Of a stretch of 64,000 nucleotides of DNA, positions 53,235-61,360 are shown one piece after another. The stretch is from NCBI RefSeq assembly GCF_003208655.1, contig NZ_QKLU01000002.1, positions 718,640-782,639 on the forward strand, written 5' to 3'. Both the position numbers and the translations under genes were made by a program. Numbering within the stretch: position 1 is the stretch's first letter; each line of letters starts with the position of its first letter. Under the pieces are notes generated by a model, which was not told the DNA's origin, did not search any database, and was given only the letters and a program-made list of their open reading frames with translations. The DNA comes from Pedobacter nutrimenti. GTDB taxonomy: Bacteria > Bacteroidota > Bacteroidia > Sphingobacteriales > Sphingobacteriaceae.

Positions 53235-54350
53235 TTATTTCATTACCAATACCTTCCTTTCTTCTATTTTAAATCGGACTTCTCCGGTGGTTTCCAGAAG
53301 GCTTAAGACTTCTGAAATATTTTTAGATCTGGAAATCGAGCCAGTAAACTTAGCTTCATTTGGATAGTATTGATAAATTACCTCAATGTCATACCATCGG
53401 CTGATCATGTTCATGACAGATTTTAGATCTGCTCTTACAAATTGTATTTTGCCTTTTTTCCAAGCTAGTTCTAATTCTACATTCACTTTTTTTATCAATG
53501 TGGCGGCTTCAGAGGATATTGCCTGTTCCCCTGGCTTTAGATTAGATTTTCTAAAAGTCCCATCTTTTTTAAGGCTAATTACTCTCACCACCCCTTCTTG
53601 CAATGTTGTTTTTATAACTGCTTTCGGGTCATAGGCATTGATATTAAAATGAGTGCCCAACACCAATATTTCTTGATGCCCAACTTTAACGACAAAGGGG
53701 CGGCGCTTGTCTTTAAATACTTCAAAGTAGGCTTCGCCGCTCAAAGTCACCCTGCGCTTGTCCTCTCCACGCTCTCTTAAAGAGGTTGCAAAAGTTAAAG
53801 TTGAAGCGGCGTTAAGCCATACTTTTGTCCCGTCAGAAAGGACGATGTGATATTCACCACCTTTTGGTGTTGTGATTGTTGCTAATCCTGAAAAACTGTC
53901 AGTATTGTTGCTGAAAATTTTTGTGCCATCATTGTATTTGATTTTAGCGGCGTCAACAGCAATTCCGGTTTTAGTTTGGTTTAAGTTTATGATTTTGCCG
54001 TTTGCAAAGGTAAGGGTAGCTTTATTAGTACCAGGAGCAATGTCGTTGGCAATTTGATTTGTTATTGGTCGTATTTCTGAACGATAATTGAACAATAGGA
54101 CGCCAACTGCGATTAAACTGACAGAAACTACTGCCGCAATTACTGACCAGAGTTTGATAGTTTTGGATTTGTCATTGAAACCAGGAAGATTTTTAATTTC
54201 TTCACGTAAGCTCTCAATTGTTTTAGGAGAGATATTGATGTGTTGAACGTCCAGTTGCATATACCAATTCTCTAGTAATGCTTTTTCCTGGTCAGTGCAG
54301 TTTCCTGCATTGTATTTTGAAATTAATCGTTTTGCTTCTTCAGTTGTCAT
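53235..54350 (-). CDS. FecR-family anti-sigma factor (second locus)
   Basis: A 371-residue membrane protein with an N-terminal cytoplasmic part (about 1-80), a transmembrane helix (about 82-102, LWSVIAAVVSVSLIAVGVLL) and a periplasmic FecR domain (ITTPKGGEYHIVLSDGTKVW; GHQEILVLGTHFNINAYD), then the DUF4974-like end (SVMNMISRWYDIEVIYQY). It gates the ECF sigma factor upstream. ATG 54350 is preferred over TTG 54356. Confidence 0.92.
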   Translation of the reverse strand: MTTEEAKRLISKYNAGNCTDQEKALLENWYMQLDVQHINISPKTIESLREEIKNLPGFNDKSKTIKLWSVIAAVVSVSLIAVGVLLFNYRSEIRPITNQIANDIAPGTNKATLTFANGKIINLNQTKTGIAVDAAKIKYNDGTKIFSNNTDSFSGLATITTPKGGEYHIVLSDGTKVWLNAASTLTFATSLRERGEDKRRVTLSGEAYFEVFKDKRRPFVVKVGHQEILVLGTHFNINAYDPKAVIKTTLQEGVVRVISLKKDGTFRKSNLKPGEQAISSEAATLIKKVNVELELAWKKGKIQFVRADLKSVMNMISRWYDIEVIYQYYPNEAKFTGSISRSKNISEVLSLLETTGEVRFKIEERKVLVMK

Positions 54351-54431
54351 TGTCAAAAGGTAATGGATTGAAGAAGTGTCGGCTTTACAGACGGGATTGG
54401 GAAAATAAAAAAGTATTTTTTTGAAAGGAAT

Positions 54432-54989
54432 TTAAAATAGTGCAGTCAGTTTGGTTTTTAATACTTTGATTGCACCGTTTATATGTTTTTGAACATTATT
54501 CTCAGTTGTATTAAGCTTTTTGGCTATCTCTTTATACGATAAGTTGTCCGATTTATTTAGCTGAAATATTTGCCTCATTTTTTGTGGTAAGGATTGAATA
54601 GCTAAATCAATATATTTTTCCCACTCTCGTTCTCTGGTTAAATAGTCTGTATGAGCAATGTTTCCAGTATTGGTATAATCCTTTAAAGATGCAATGTATT
54701 TGGATTCAACATTCTGATGGTCAAAGAAGTCAAAAATGCGAAATTTTACCGCTGTAAGCAAGTAACCAGCTAAGTTTTCGACATCTGTTGTTTTTTGTCG
54801 TTTTATCCAAAGATTTACAAAAAGTTCTTGTACAATGTCCTTTGCCAGTTCTTCATCACCAAGTTTTCTATAAGCCTCAATAAATACTAAATAATGGTAC
54901 CTTTCGTAGATTTCGGTATAGGCAGCATGATCCCCATCCTTTATCATGGATATCAAATCAGGGTCAGAAAGGCTTTTGTATCCCGACAT
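54432..54989 (-). CDS. ECF sigma factor (second locus)
   Basis: A 185-residue sigma factor with region 2 (AYTEIYERYHYLVFIEAYRK; ELAKDIVQELFVNLWIKR) and region 4 (QIFQLNKSDNLSYKEIAKKL, NTTENNVQKHINGAIKVL). It pairs with the FecR-type gene 81 bp downstream and starts the sigma, FecR, SusC, SusD, TlpA order. The ATG at 54989 (MSGYKSLSD) is the usual start for this group; an upstream TTG at 55022 is less likely. Confidence 0.91.
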   Translation of the reverse strand: MSGYKSLSDPDLISMIKDGDHAAYTEIYERYHYLVFIEAYRKLGDEELAKDIVQELFVNLWIKRQKTTDVENLAGYLLTAVKFRIFDFFDHQNVESKYIASLKDYTNTGNIAHTDYLTREREWEKYIDLAIQSLPQKMRQIFQLNKSDNLSYKEIAKKLNTTENNVQKHINGAIKVLKTKLTALF

Positions 54990-55088
54990 TTGCAAAATGG
55001 ATTGAATAATCAGCTTTAACAAAGGAGGAGATATAGACTGGATTTTGAGTAGTCAGTGACTAGTTCATTTGGTCAGATAATTTCCATG

Positions 55089-55129
55089 TTGGAAGTTTTT
55101 GTGTCTTATTGGAAGTTTAGCTATATTTG
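55089..55129 (+). promoter_or_regulatory. Promoter with overlapping direct-repeat operator for the XRE/ATPase/nuclease operon
   Basis: TTTG (55098-55101), a 20-bp spacer, and TATATTTG (55122-55129) match the Bacteroidota -33/-7 arrangement. TTGGAAGTTT occurs at 55089-55098 and again at 55109-55118, 20 bp apart (about two helical turns), overlapping the -33 box and spacer. The ATG at 55152 follows. It suggests autoregulation by one or more of the XRE proteins. Confidence 0.7.
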
Positions 55130-55151
55130 GTAAACTAAATTATTTGTAAAA

Positions 55152-55538
55152 ATGGCAATTGAGGAAAATATTAAGTTTTTTAGAATACAAAAGGAGTACG
55201 ACGTCCAGTATGTTGCTGGAAAATTGGGAATGACAGTTGAAGAATATGAATTAATTGAAAGCGGTACAAAAGATATTACCTATAAACAGCTTGAAGCGAT
55301 TGCTGAAGTTTTTGTAATGACTACTGTTGATCTCATTCAACACAATGATGCTTCAGTTCCTGGAATTAAAAACTACTTCTTCAACCAAAATGGGAATAAT
55401 GGAATAAATGTTAAATCACAAGGGGTTGATCCGGAATTAATTGCGAAATTCTATGATGATTTATATCATAGCCAATTAAAAAAGATACCAGTTCTTGAAA
55501 GCTTGTTACGTGACAATAATATTGACTATAATTTTTAA
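55152..55538 (+). CDS. XRE-family HTH regulator 1 of 3 (shared NGNNGIN motif)
   Basis: A 128-residue protein with an N-terminal XRE HTH (about 5-60, KEYDVQYVAGKLGMTVEEYE) and a C-terminal tail with the motif YFFNQNGNNGINVKSQGVD and then a helical end (PVLESLLRDNNIDY). The tail motif is shared with the next two genes. The HTH is more diverged than in the other two. It starts the operon. Confidence 0.82.
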   Translation: MAIEENIKFFRIQKEYDVQYVAGKLGMTVEEYELIESGTKDITYKQLEAIAEVFVMTTVDLIQHNDASVPGIKNYFFNQNGNNGINVKSQGVDPELIAKFYDDLYHSQLKKIPVLESLLRDNNIDYNF

Positions 55539-55549
55539 AATGTTGTAAT

Positions 55550-55960
55550 ATGAAAGGCCTGAATTTGAACGTTGGAAGTAACATCAAAGAAATAAGAGAA
55601 GTCGAAAAAAACTTTAAGCGAACTTATGTGGCCGAAAGGTTGAATATTTCGGAGAGGGCTTATAGCAATATCGAAAATAATGTGTCGGAATTAACCGTGT
55701 CAAGATTGGAAGATATTGCGATTATTTTTGATTGTAGCCCACTTTATATTCTGAATTATAAAACAGCTAAAAAAGAGTTCTATAATTATTTTCACAATAA
55801 TGCAGGCAATAACGGTGTAAATATTATGAATCAAGGAGTACAGGCACAACCGACTATTACTGATAGAGTAGTAAAACTTCAAGAAGAATTGTTAGAAAGC
55901 GAAAGAAAACGAATAGCCTTATTAGAAGCACTACTAAAGAACAATAATATTGACTTTTAA
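55550..55960 (+). CDS. XRE-family HTH regulator 2 of 3
   Basis: A 136-residue protein with an HTH (about 8-62, FKRTYVAERLNISERAYSNI) and a tail YFHNNAGNNGVNIMNQGVQ followed by a coiled-coil helix ending in LLEALLKNNNIDF. The tail closely parallels that of regulator 1. It follows regulator 1 by 11 bp and precedes regulator 3 by 11 bp. Confidence 0.85.
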   Translation: MKGLNLNVGSNIKEIREVEKNFKRTYVAERLNISERAYSNIENNVSELTVSRLEDIAIIFDCSPLYILNYKTAKKEFYNYFHNNAGNNGVNIMNQGVQAQPTITDRVVKLQEELLESERKRIALLEALLKNNNIDF

Positions 55961-55971
55961 ATAAAAAAATT

Positions 55972-56340
55972 ATGAGAATTGGTGATAATATTCAAGCGAT
56001 TCGGGAAAAAGAAACCGAACTAAAAAGAGAAGATGTGGCAAATGTTCTCGGAATTACAACGAAGGCTTATAGCAATATTGAAAATAATGTGGCTGATGTT
56101 ACCATTAGTCGATTATTTGAACTTGCGGAAATATTCAAATGTTCTCCAGATTATATTATCAATTATCAGGAGAAAGCGACCTATACAAATCATTTTAATA
56201 ATTACGAGGGCAATAACGGAATTAATATAATGTACCAGGGGTGTACTCCAGATCAAGTAAAGAATCTGGAAACAGAACTTCACGAAAGCCAAGATAAATT
56301 AAAGCACCTGCGGGGAACGATAAAGAGCAGAGATAATTAG
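55972..56340 (+). CDS. XRE-family HTH regulator 3 of 3
   Basis: A 122-residue protein with HTH (about 6-60, LKREDVANVLGITTKAYSNI) and a tail NHFNNYEGNNGINIMYQG, then a helical end. The HTH part is very like regulator 2 (both carry AYSNIENNV), which points to recent duplication. It ends 7 bp before the ATPase gene, so its expression is coupled to it. Confidence 0.85.
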   Translation: MRIGDNIQAIREKETELKREDVANVLGITTKAYSNIENNVADVTISRLFELAEIFKCSPDYIINYQEKATYTNHFNNYEGNNGINIMYQGCTPDQVKNLETELHESQDKLKHLRGTIKSRDN

Positions 56341-56347
56341 TAGAGTA

Positions 56348-57406
56348 ATGAAAGAAACACTTCAAATAAAGAACTTCGGGCCGATAATTGACGCGAAAAT
56401 AGAAGTTAAGGACATTAATATATTCATAGGCACCACCTCTAGCGGTAAAAGTACAGTAGCTAAACTTATTGCTATTTTTAAAAGTGGGCAACTAATATTA
56501 CAGCCTGATTGGAGCGATTCGAACAACCCTAACAACTATTTAATTCAATTTAATAAGTTGCTTAATAACTATAACATTGAATTTAAAATTGATAAGGGCA
56601 CTTATATAAAGTATGAATATGGAGAGCTATTTTATGAAATAAAAAAGGGGTATGTTGGTACGAATTATTTATCGAAGGTGAAAATTGGAATATTGAATCC
56701 AATTTATATTCCCGCTGAACGGACTTTTTTCCCTACTTTTTCACAGTCAATTTTTAACTTTTTAACTAACGATATTGCTCTTCCAAGATGGTTAATCGAT
56801 TTTGGAGCAAAATTCGAGAAGGCAAAAACAGAGTTAAGCAGATTTAGAATTGACTTTTTAAAAGCTGATTATGTATTCACAAATGGTAATGATTTTGTTG
56901 AATTAGATAATGGTGGTGTCATTAAGCTATCTCAGGCATCAAGCGGTATGCAATCTATTATTCCTCTCATGCTGGTTGTACAGCATAACACCAATGCTGA
57001 GAAAAAGGGTGATGATTTGTTTATAATTGAAGAGCCGGAACTAAATTTATACCCTTCATCACAAAAGGATCTTACTGAATTTATTATTGAGCGGGTAAAC
57101 CAATCTGAAGATAAGCTAATTATTACTACACACAGTCCGTACCTTTTAACCTCTATTGACAATTTGATCCAAGCAGGAAATGTGTCTAAAAGTAATCCAC
57201 AATCAAGTAAAAAGGTAGAGAAATTAGTTCCATCGTCCTTGTGGATTGATTTTGATCGTGTTTCGTGCTATTTTTTTAATGACGGTGGTGCTAAATCTAC
57301 ACTTGATCTAGAAATCCATTCAATTGGTCCTTCTAATATTGATGATGTGTCAACTGAACTAAGCGAAACATTTGAAAATCTACTTACCTTAAAATATCCA
57401 GAATAA
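56348..57406 (+). CDS. SMC/OLD-like AAA family ATPase
   Basis: A 352-residue ABC/SMC-like ATPase. Walker A is GTTSSGKST (28-36), the Q-loop-like region is IYIPAERTFFPTFS, the signature-like segment is LSQASSGMQSIIPL, the Walker B region is LFIIEEPELNLYP (about 225-237) and the H-loop is LIITTHSPYLLTS. Without a fused TOPRIM it is not a complete OLD protein. Its stop overlaps the ATG of a small nuclease-like gene, so the two are likely to work as a pair. ATPase-plus-nuclease pairs are seen in several anti-phage systems (Septu, PARIS, Gabija, OLD); the match to a known one cannot be told from sequence alone. Confidence 0.88.
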   Translation: MKETLQIKNFGPIIDAKIEVKDINIFIGTTSSGKSTVAKLIAIFKSGQLILQPDWSDSNNPNNYLIQFNKLLNNYNIEFKIDKGTYIKYEYGELFYEIKKGYVGTNYLSKVKIGILNPIYIPAERTFFPTFSQSIFNFLTNDIALPRWLIDFGAKFEKAKTELSRFRIDFLKADYVFTNGNDFVELDNGGVIKLSQASSGMQSIIPLMLVVQHNTNAEKKGDDLFIIEEPELNLYPSSQKDLTEFIIERVNQSEDKLIITTHSPYLLTSIDNLIQAGNVSKSNPQSSKKVEKLVPSSLWIDFDRVSCYFFNDGGAKSTLDLEIHSIGPSNIDDVSTELSETFENLLTLKYPE

Positions 57407-57852
57407 TGACCTGTGAGGATTTAAGAGTAATTTTAAATGGTAATGCCGCTTGCTTTTCAAATGCCAGTTCTGCCATAGAAAACGGAAAGAAATTTATTTT
57501 TAACAATGTATCTGGCAAAACCATTTGCCGGGTACGGGTCGATAATTGCCTTATCGTAGACCAGACTATTAAAAAGTGTGATTTCCTGTTCCATATCGAA
57601 GAAGATGGTAAGTACTATCTGGTCGAATTAAAAGGTGTAGATGTTGATACAGCGATCAAACAGATCGAAAGCACTTTTGATATTGTAAACAGACAAATAA
57701 AAGCTTCTGCTCACAGTTATACTGGAATAATCGTTTCAAGTGCGGTTCCACAAGCTGCGCATCAAAAATTCAAAAATTTGCAAGACAAATTGTATCGTGA
57801 CAAAAAGCTAATGATAAAGCGGAAGCAGCATCATTATGAAGAACGCATATAA
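57406..57852 (+). CDS. Small PD-(D/E)XK-like nuclease-type protein
   Basis: A 148-residue protein with the core arrangement of PD-(D/E)XK nucleases: Asp59 (KKCDFLFHI), then Glu74-Leu-Lys76 (YYLVELKG), then a helix with Gln86 (AIKQIES). The C-terminus is lysine, arginine and histidine rich (KRKQHHYEER). I do not recognise a named family. The ATG overlaps the stop of the ATPase gene, and the conserved ends of the operon suggest it is the effector. It could also be an inactive partner, as no activity is shown. Confidence 0.78.
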   Translation: MTCEDLRVILNGNAACFSNASSAIENGKKFIFNNVSGKTICRVRVDNCLIVDQTIKKCDFLFHIEEDGKYYLVELKGVDVDTAIKQIESTFDIVNRQIKASAHSYTGIIVSSAVPQAAHQKFKNLQDKLYRDKKLMIKRKQHHYEERI

Positions 57853-58136
57853 TAATATCTGCGACACTAATTACCTGCACAATCTAGATGGCCTGGAACA
57901 CTTACCTGTTCTAAGTATTTTAGCCACAGTGCCGAAATGCTGCCAAAAAGCAGCTGGCGCTGGCTTCCGCCACATGCGGCGGAGTATTAATGGAAACTAG
58001 TACATCCTAGATAAAAATATGTACCTGTATAATGGGTTTTGTTAAAACACGTTTCTTAATGATTTGGAAGGCATACTTCCGGTAAATACCAACAGCATTT
58101 TAGATTAATACATATATTTCTGTATTTTTGTGTTGA
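57853..58136. other. Gene-free spacer after the nuclease gene
   Basis: No open frame with a good start is seen. It has a small hairpin, CCGC/GCGG with CACAT loop near 57967-57981. It shows no T-tract and no clear promoter. Confidence 0.4.
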
Positions 58137-58235
58137 GAGCGTTAATATGCGGGGGATCGGAACCAAATTCCGGCCCCTGCTATTTACTGCACTCTTGATT
58201 TATTATTGTAATAAACAACGTATTTATTAACGCTC
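58137..58235. ncRNA. Candidate structured RNA / nested inverted repeat
   Basis: GAGCGTTAATA (58137-58147) and TATTAACGCTC (58225-58235) are exact complements. Within them, GCGGGG and CCCCTGC with CGGAA/TTCCG form a strong stem (58149-58180). The nested plan resembles a structured non-coding RNA more than a terminator. No reverse transcriptase is near, so a retron is not supported. Confidence 0.35.
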
Positions 58236-58263
58236 CATATAGTGGACATAATCATCCCATCTT

Positions 58264-58458
58264 ATGATACGATCTGATAATCTCCCAAAAATTAATTGTG
58301 TCCATGTATCAAAAATTGAAGCAGGTGTTGTTTTGGCGAACCTCGGCAAGCTTTTAGAAATAGAAGAGCGGAATGATTGTTACGCATTGATAATTTCCAG
58401 AATGAATGAAAAGCAGGTATTTAAATTTGAGAAAGATACTATATTAATTACCGTCTAG
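58264..58458 (+). CDS. Small hypothetical protein
   Basis: A 64-residue frame from an ATG, with a mixed alpha/beta composition and acidic centre (LLEIEERNDCYALIISRMNEK). I do not recognise it. It is only a weak coding candidate because it is short and stands alone. Confidence 0.35.
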   Translation: MIRSDNLPKINCVHVSKIEAGVVLANLGKLLEIEERNDCYALIISRMNEKQVFKFEKDTILITV

Positions 58459-58529
58459 TATACTATTACAGAACGAGATGTAAAGGATACGAATGTGCAA
58501 AGTGGCGGGTGGGTTCAGTTAGAAGAATA

Positions 58530-58546
58530 TTGCGACACTGTCGCAA
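58530..58546. repeat. 17-bp palindrome upstream of phosphoesterase
   Basis: TTGCGACA-C-TGTCGCAA is an exact 8-bp inverted repeat with a single-base centre, 68 bp before the phosphoesterase start. It could be an operator. Confidence 0.45.
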
Positions 58547-58614
58547 CATTTATGTTGGAGCCATTTTGTAGAGCTTACCGCTAGCCCGAAGAGAAAATAC
58601 ACCAGAAATAGCTG

Positions 58615-59325
58615 ATGTCGATGAAGCATATTTTTATTCCAGATCTACATGGCCGAAATAGCTGGCAGGATATTGACTTTAAACAATATAACAAGGTCGT
58701 ATTTTTAGGTGATTATGTGGATTCCTTTACTGAAGAAGATGAGGCTATCTATAATAACTTGGTTGCGGTAATCAAACTCAAACGTAAGTACTGGAAAAAG
58801 GTTATATTGCTTTTGGGCAATCATGATGTGCAATATCTACATTTTCCCAGGTATCAGATCAAGGGTTTTCGCCCGAGTATGCAAAGGCAGTTAACCGAGC
58901 TGTTCAATCAGAACAAAGATTGTTTTCAAATGGCTTACCAGCGAGGAAACTATATTTTTACACATGCGGGAATTTCCAATTCCTGGTACAGGGAGTTTTT
59001 GAGATCACCAATAATTAATGACATCAGGGATGATAATGATACTACCGCCGATCTCATTAATAAAGTTGAGGCAGAAGGAAGCCCACAACAACGGTATATG
59101 TTATATAGCGAGGGTATACACAGAGGCGAGCCGGGTGATCTAGGACTAGGTAGCCCGATATGGGCAGATCGAAAGGAAACTATGCTAGATATGCTCACTG
59201 GCTATCGCCAGGTTGTAGGGCATACCCAGGTGCTTGAACCTGAAGCAATTCGCTACACTTGCAATTCTATCACCTATATTGATGTACTGCATACCATGAC
59301 TTATTTTCACGAAATGGATATTTAA
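58615..59325 (+). CDS. PPP-type metallophosphoesterase
   Basis: A 236-residue calcineurin-like phosphoesterase. It has the metal motifs IFIPDLHGR (DxH), VFLGDYVDSF (GDxVD), LLLGNHDVQYL (GNHD) and IFTHAGIS, as in protein Ser/Thr phosphatase-like (PPP) and bis(nucleosyl)tetraphosphatase enzymes. Candidate roles are protein or nucleotide dephosphorylation. It is flanked by repeated non-coding DNA and, downstream, an IS21 element. Confidence 0.87.
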   Translation: MSMKHIFIPDLHGRNSWQDIDFKQYNKVVFLGDYVDSFTEEDEAIYNNLVAVIKLKRKYWKKVILLLGNHDVQYLHFPRYQIKGFRPSMQRQLTELFNQNKDCFQMAYQRGNYIFTHAGISNSWYREFLRSPIINDIRDDNDTTADLINKVEAEGSPQQRYMLYSEGIHRGEPGDLGLGSPIWADRKETMLDMLTGYRQVVGHTQVLEPEAIRYTCNSITYIDVLHTMTYFHEMDI

Positions 59326-59786
59326 TGCCATGTGAGCATTTGTATTTATTTGGTGATTCCAATACAATACATATATTTGCGATTGTTAAAACTGTTATCT
59401 ACTGCATGTCACCAGGATGCAGCCACAGATTGAGCACAATTTCTCCTACCCGAAGGACTGACAAAGTCCCCGGAATTGTGTCGAGATGATCTTTCCGTAA
59501 TAACAGGAAAACTAATATTATTATATACTCCAATTCAATTGGGGTCGCCGCAGATTGAAGCACGAATTTTTCCGACCGAAATGATTTCGAGGTTGGCGAA
59601 ATAGGTGTTTATATGATCTGGGAGTAATAGAAAATCAAGTCATTTTATATCGATAGTCGCCGATACTTACCGCTAACTATGGGGTTAACGCAACATGTTT
59701 TCAAAATGTAAATCACATGATCTTTCTTATGTTCTCGTGCTGTAGCGGCCTATTCAAGTTGGAGGATTTCAATAATCATTCAATTA
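59326..59786. other. Gene-free spacer with imperfect repeats before IS21 genes
   Basis: Two related units begin at about 59421 (AGCCACAGATTGAGCACAAT) and at about 59547 (CGCCGCAGATTGAAGCACGA); both continue through CCGAA to a TGATCT...GTAATA segment. CTTACCGCTA at 59666-59675 recurs at 58574-58583. No coding frame is seen. A GGAGG at 59761 may be the istA ribosome-binding site. Confidence 0.5.
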
Positions 59787-61346
59787 ATGGCTAATACCAC
59801 TATCAGTATGAATAAAATCAGACAAATTCTAAGGTTGTATGACCAGGGGAAGGGAAAGCAAAAGATTGCTGACTATGTCGAAATATCCCGTAATACAGTA
59901 AAAAAATACATTGCCGCATTTGAAGCCTGTGATTATCCTATTAAGGAGGTTGATGGCTTAGACGACGATGAATTGAACGATCTGTTTGGTGAGATCAAAG
60001 AAAAACCTAAATCAAAAAATCGACGTATGGAGGCATTGGTACGCTGCTTTCCAAAGATGGAAAAGGAACTAAAACGTACCGGAGTCACCAGGGCCACGCT
60101 TCATGAAGAATACATGAAAGAATTTCCTAATGGCTACAAGTATACCCAGTTCTGCCATTATTTTAACTTATGGCAAGAGAAAGTCACTCCAACAATGCAC
60201 CAGACACATAAAGTTGGGGATAAGCTATTTGTTGACTTTGCTGGTAAAAAGTTGAGCTATACGGACATGGAGACCGGAGAGGTAATAGAGGTTGAGGTTT
60301 TTGTAGCGATCTTAGGCGCAAGCCAGCTTACCTATATTGAAGCTGTTGCAAGCCAGCAAAAAGAGGACTTTGTTAAGGCTTGTGAAAATACATTGCACTA
60401 CATTGGGGGTGTTCCCTCGGCCATCGTCCCAGATAATCTGAAAGCAGCCGTAATCAAGAGCCACCGTTACGAGCCGACCCTAAACCAAACTTTTGAATCT
60501 TTTGCACAACATTATGACACATGTGTGCTTCCCGCCAGAGCCTATAAACCAAGAGATAAGGCATTAGTTGAAGGAGCTGTACGGATCATGTATACCCGGA
60601 TCTACCTTCCGGTTAAGCAGAAAGTCTATCATTCCCTTGCAGAGTTGAATAAGGCCATTTGGAAAAACCTGGAGCACCATAATAATCATTTACTCAAAGG
60701 ACGTGATTACAGCCGGAGAATGCAGTTTGAAGAGATTGAACGGAAAGAACTTAAACCCCTTCCGGTTGATCGATTTGAAATCAAAGATCAGGTTTGGTCT
60801 AAGGTAAAGACCGATGGTCATGCCTATCTTGGTCAGGATAAACACTATTACAGTGTTCCATTCCGTTTTGTCCATTCCAAAGTAAAAATTCTATATACGG
60901 CTTCTACTGTAGAAATCTTTTTTAAAAACGAACGTATTGCAGTCCATAAACGGGATAAGGCAAAATACGTTTATACCACCAACAAGAATCACCTAAGCCA
61001 ACGGCACCAGTACTCCGCAGATCGTTCACCAGAACGGTATTTGGAACGGGCTGCGGCTATCCATGATGATGTTAGGGCGGTTATTGCAGTTATGTTGGAA
61101 GGTAACAGGCACGTAGATATGATCAATCGGTCATGTGAAGGCGTATTGAGCCTGGTAAAAAAGTTTGGCCCCGAACGCCTTGCTGGTGCATGCCGAAGGG
61201 CAATGGACTTTGGCGTACACACCAAGTTCAAATCTATCCAATCGATTTTGGAAAGTAACATGGATGGCCACCGGGAAAACCCTTTTGCTGGCGAACTCCC
61301 GATGCCTAGCCACAAGAACATCAGGGGTGAAAAATATTATAAATAG
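59787..61346 (+). CDS. istA: IS21 family transposase IstA
   Basis: A 519-residue transposase with an N-terminal HTH (KQKIADYVEISRNTVKKYIA, about 20-39) and an rve/DDE catalytic core with Asp in FVDFAGKKLS, Asp in IVPDNLKAAV and Glu in ALVEGAVRIMY. IS21 needs IstB as helper, and the istB gene is 14 bp downstream. The frame is full length with no break, so the copy may be active. The insertion ends could not be placed with confidence. Confidence 0.95.
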   Translation: MANTTISMNKIRQILRLYDQGKGKQKIADYVEISRNTVKKYIAAFEACDYPIKEVDGLDDDELNDLFGEIKEKPKSKNRRMEALVRCFPKMEKELKRTGVTRATLHEEYMKEFPNGYKYTQFCHYFNLWQEKVTPTMHQTHKVGDKLFVDFAGKKLSYTDMETGEVIEVEVFVAILGASQLTYIEAVASQQKEDFVKACENTLHYIGGVPSAIVPDNLKAAVIKSHRYEPTLNQTFESFAQHYDTCVLPARAYKPRDKALVEGAVRIMYTRIYLPVKQKVYHSLAELNKAIWKNLEHHNNHLLKGRDYSRRMQFEEIERKELKPLPVDRFEIKDQVWSKVKTDGHAYLGQDKHYYSVPFRFVHSKVKILYTASTVEIFFKNERIAVHKRDKAKYVYTTNKNHLSQRHQYSADRSPERYLERAAAIHDDVRAVIAVMLEGNRHVDMINRSCEGVLSLVKKFGPERLAGACRRAMDFGVHTKFKSIQSILESNMDGHRENPFAGELPMPSHKNIRGEKYYK

Positions 61347-61360
61347 ACTTAACAATTATT

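Noticed and set aside
58137..58235. Retron msr/msd-like inverted-repeat plan
   Set aside because: There is no reverse transcriptase in the surrounding genes, so only a general structured RNA is suggested.
59326..59786. Left end of the IS21 element
   Set aside because: No convincing inverted copy of the GTGGCCACT repeats seen downstream of istB could be found here.
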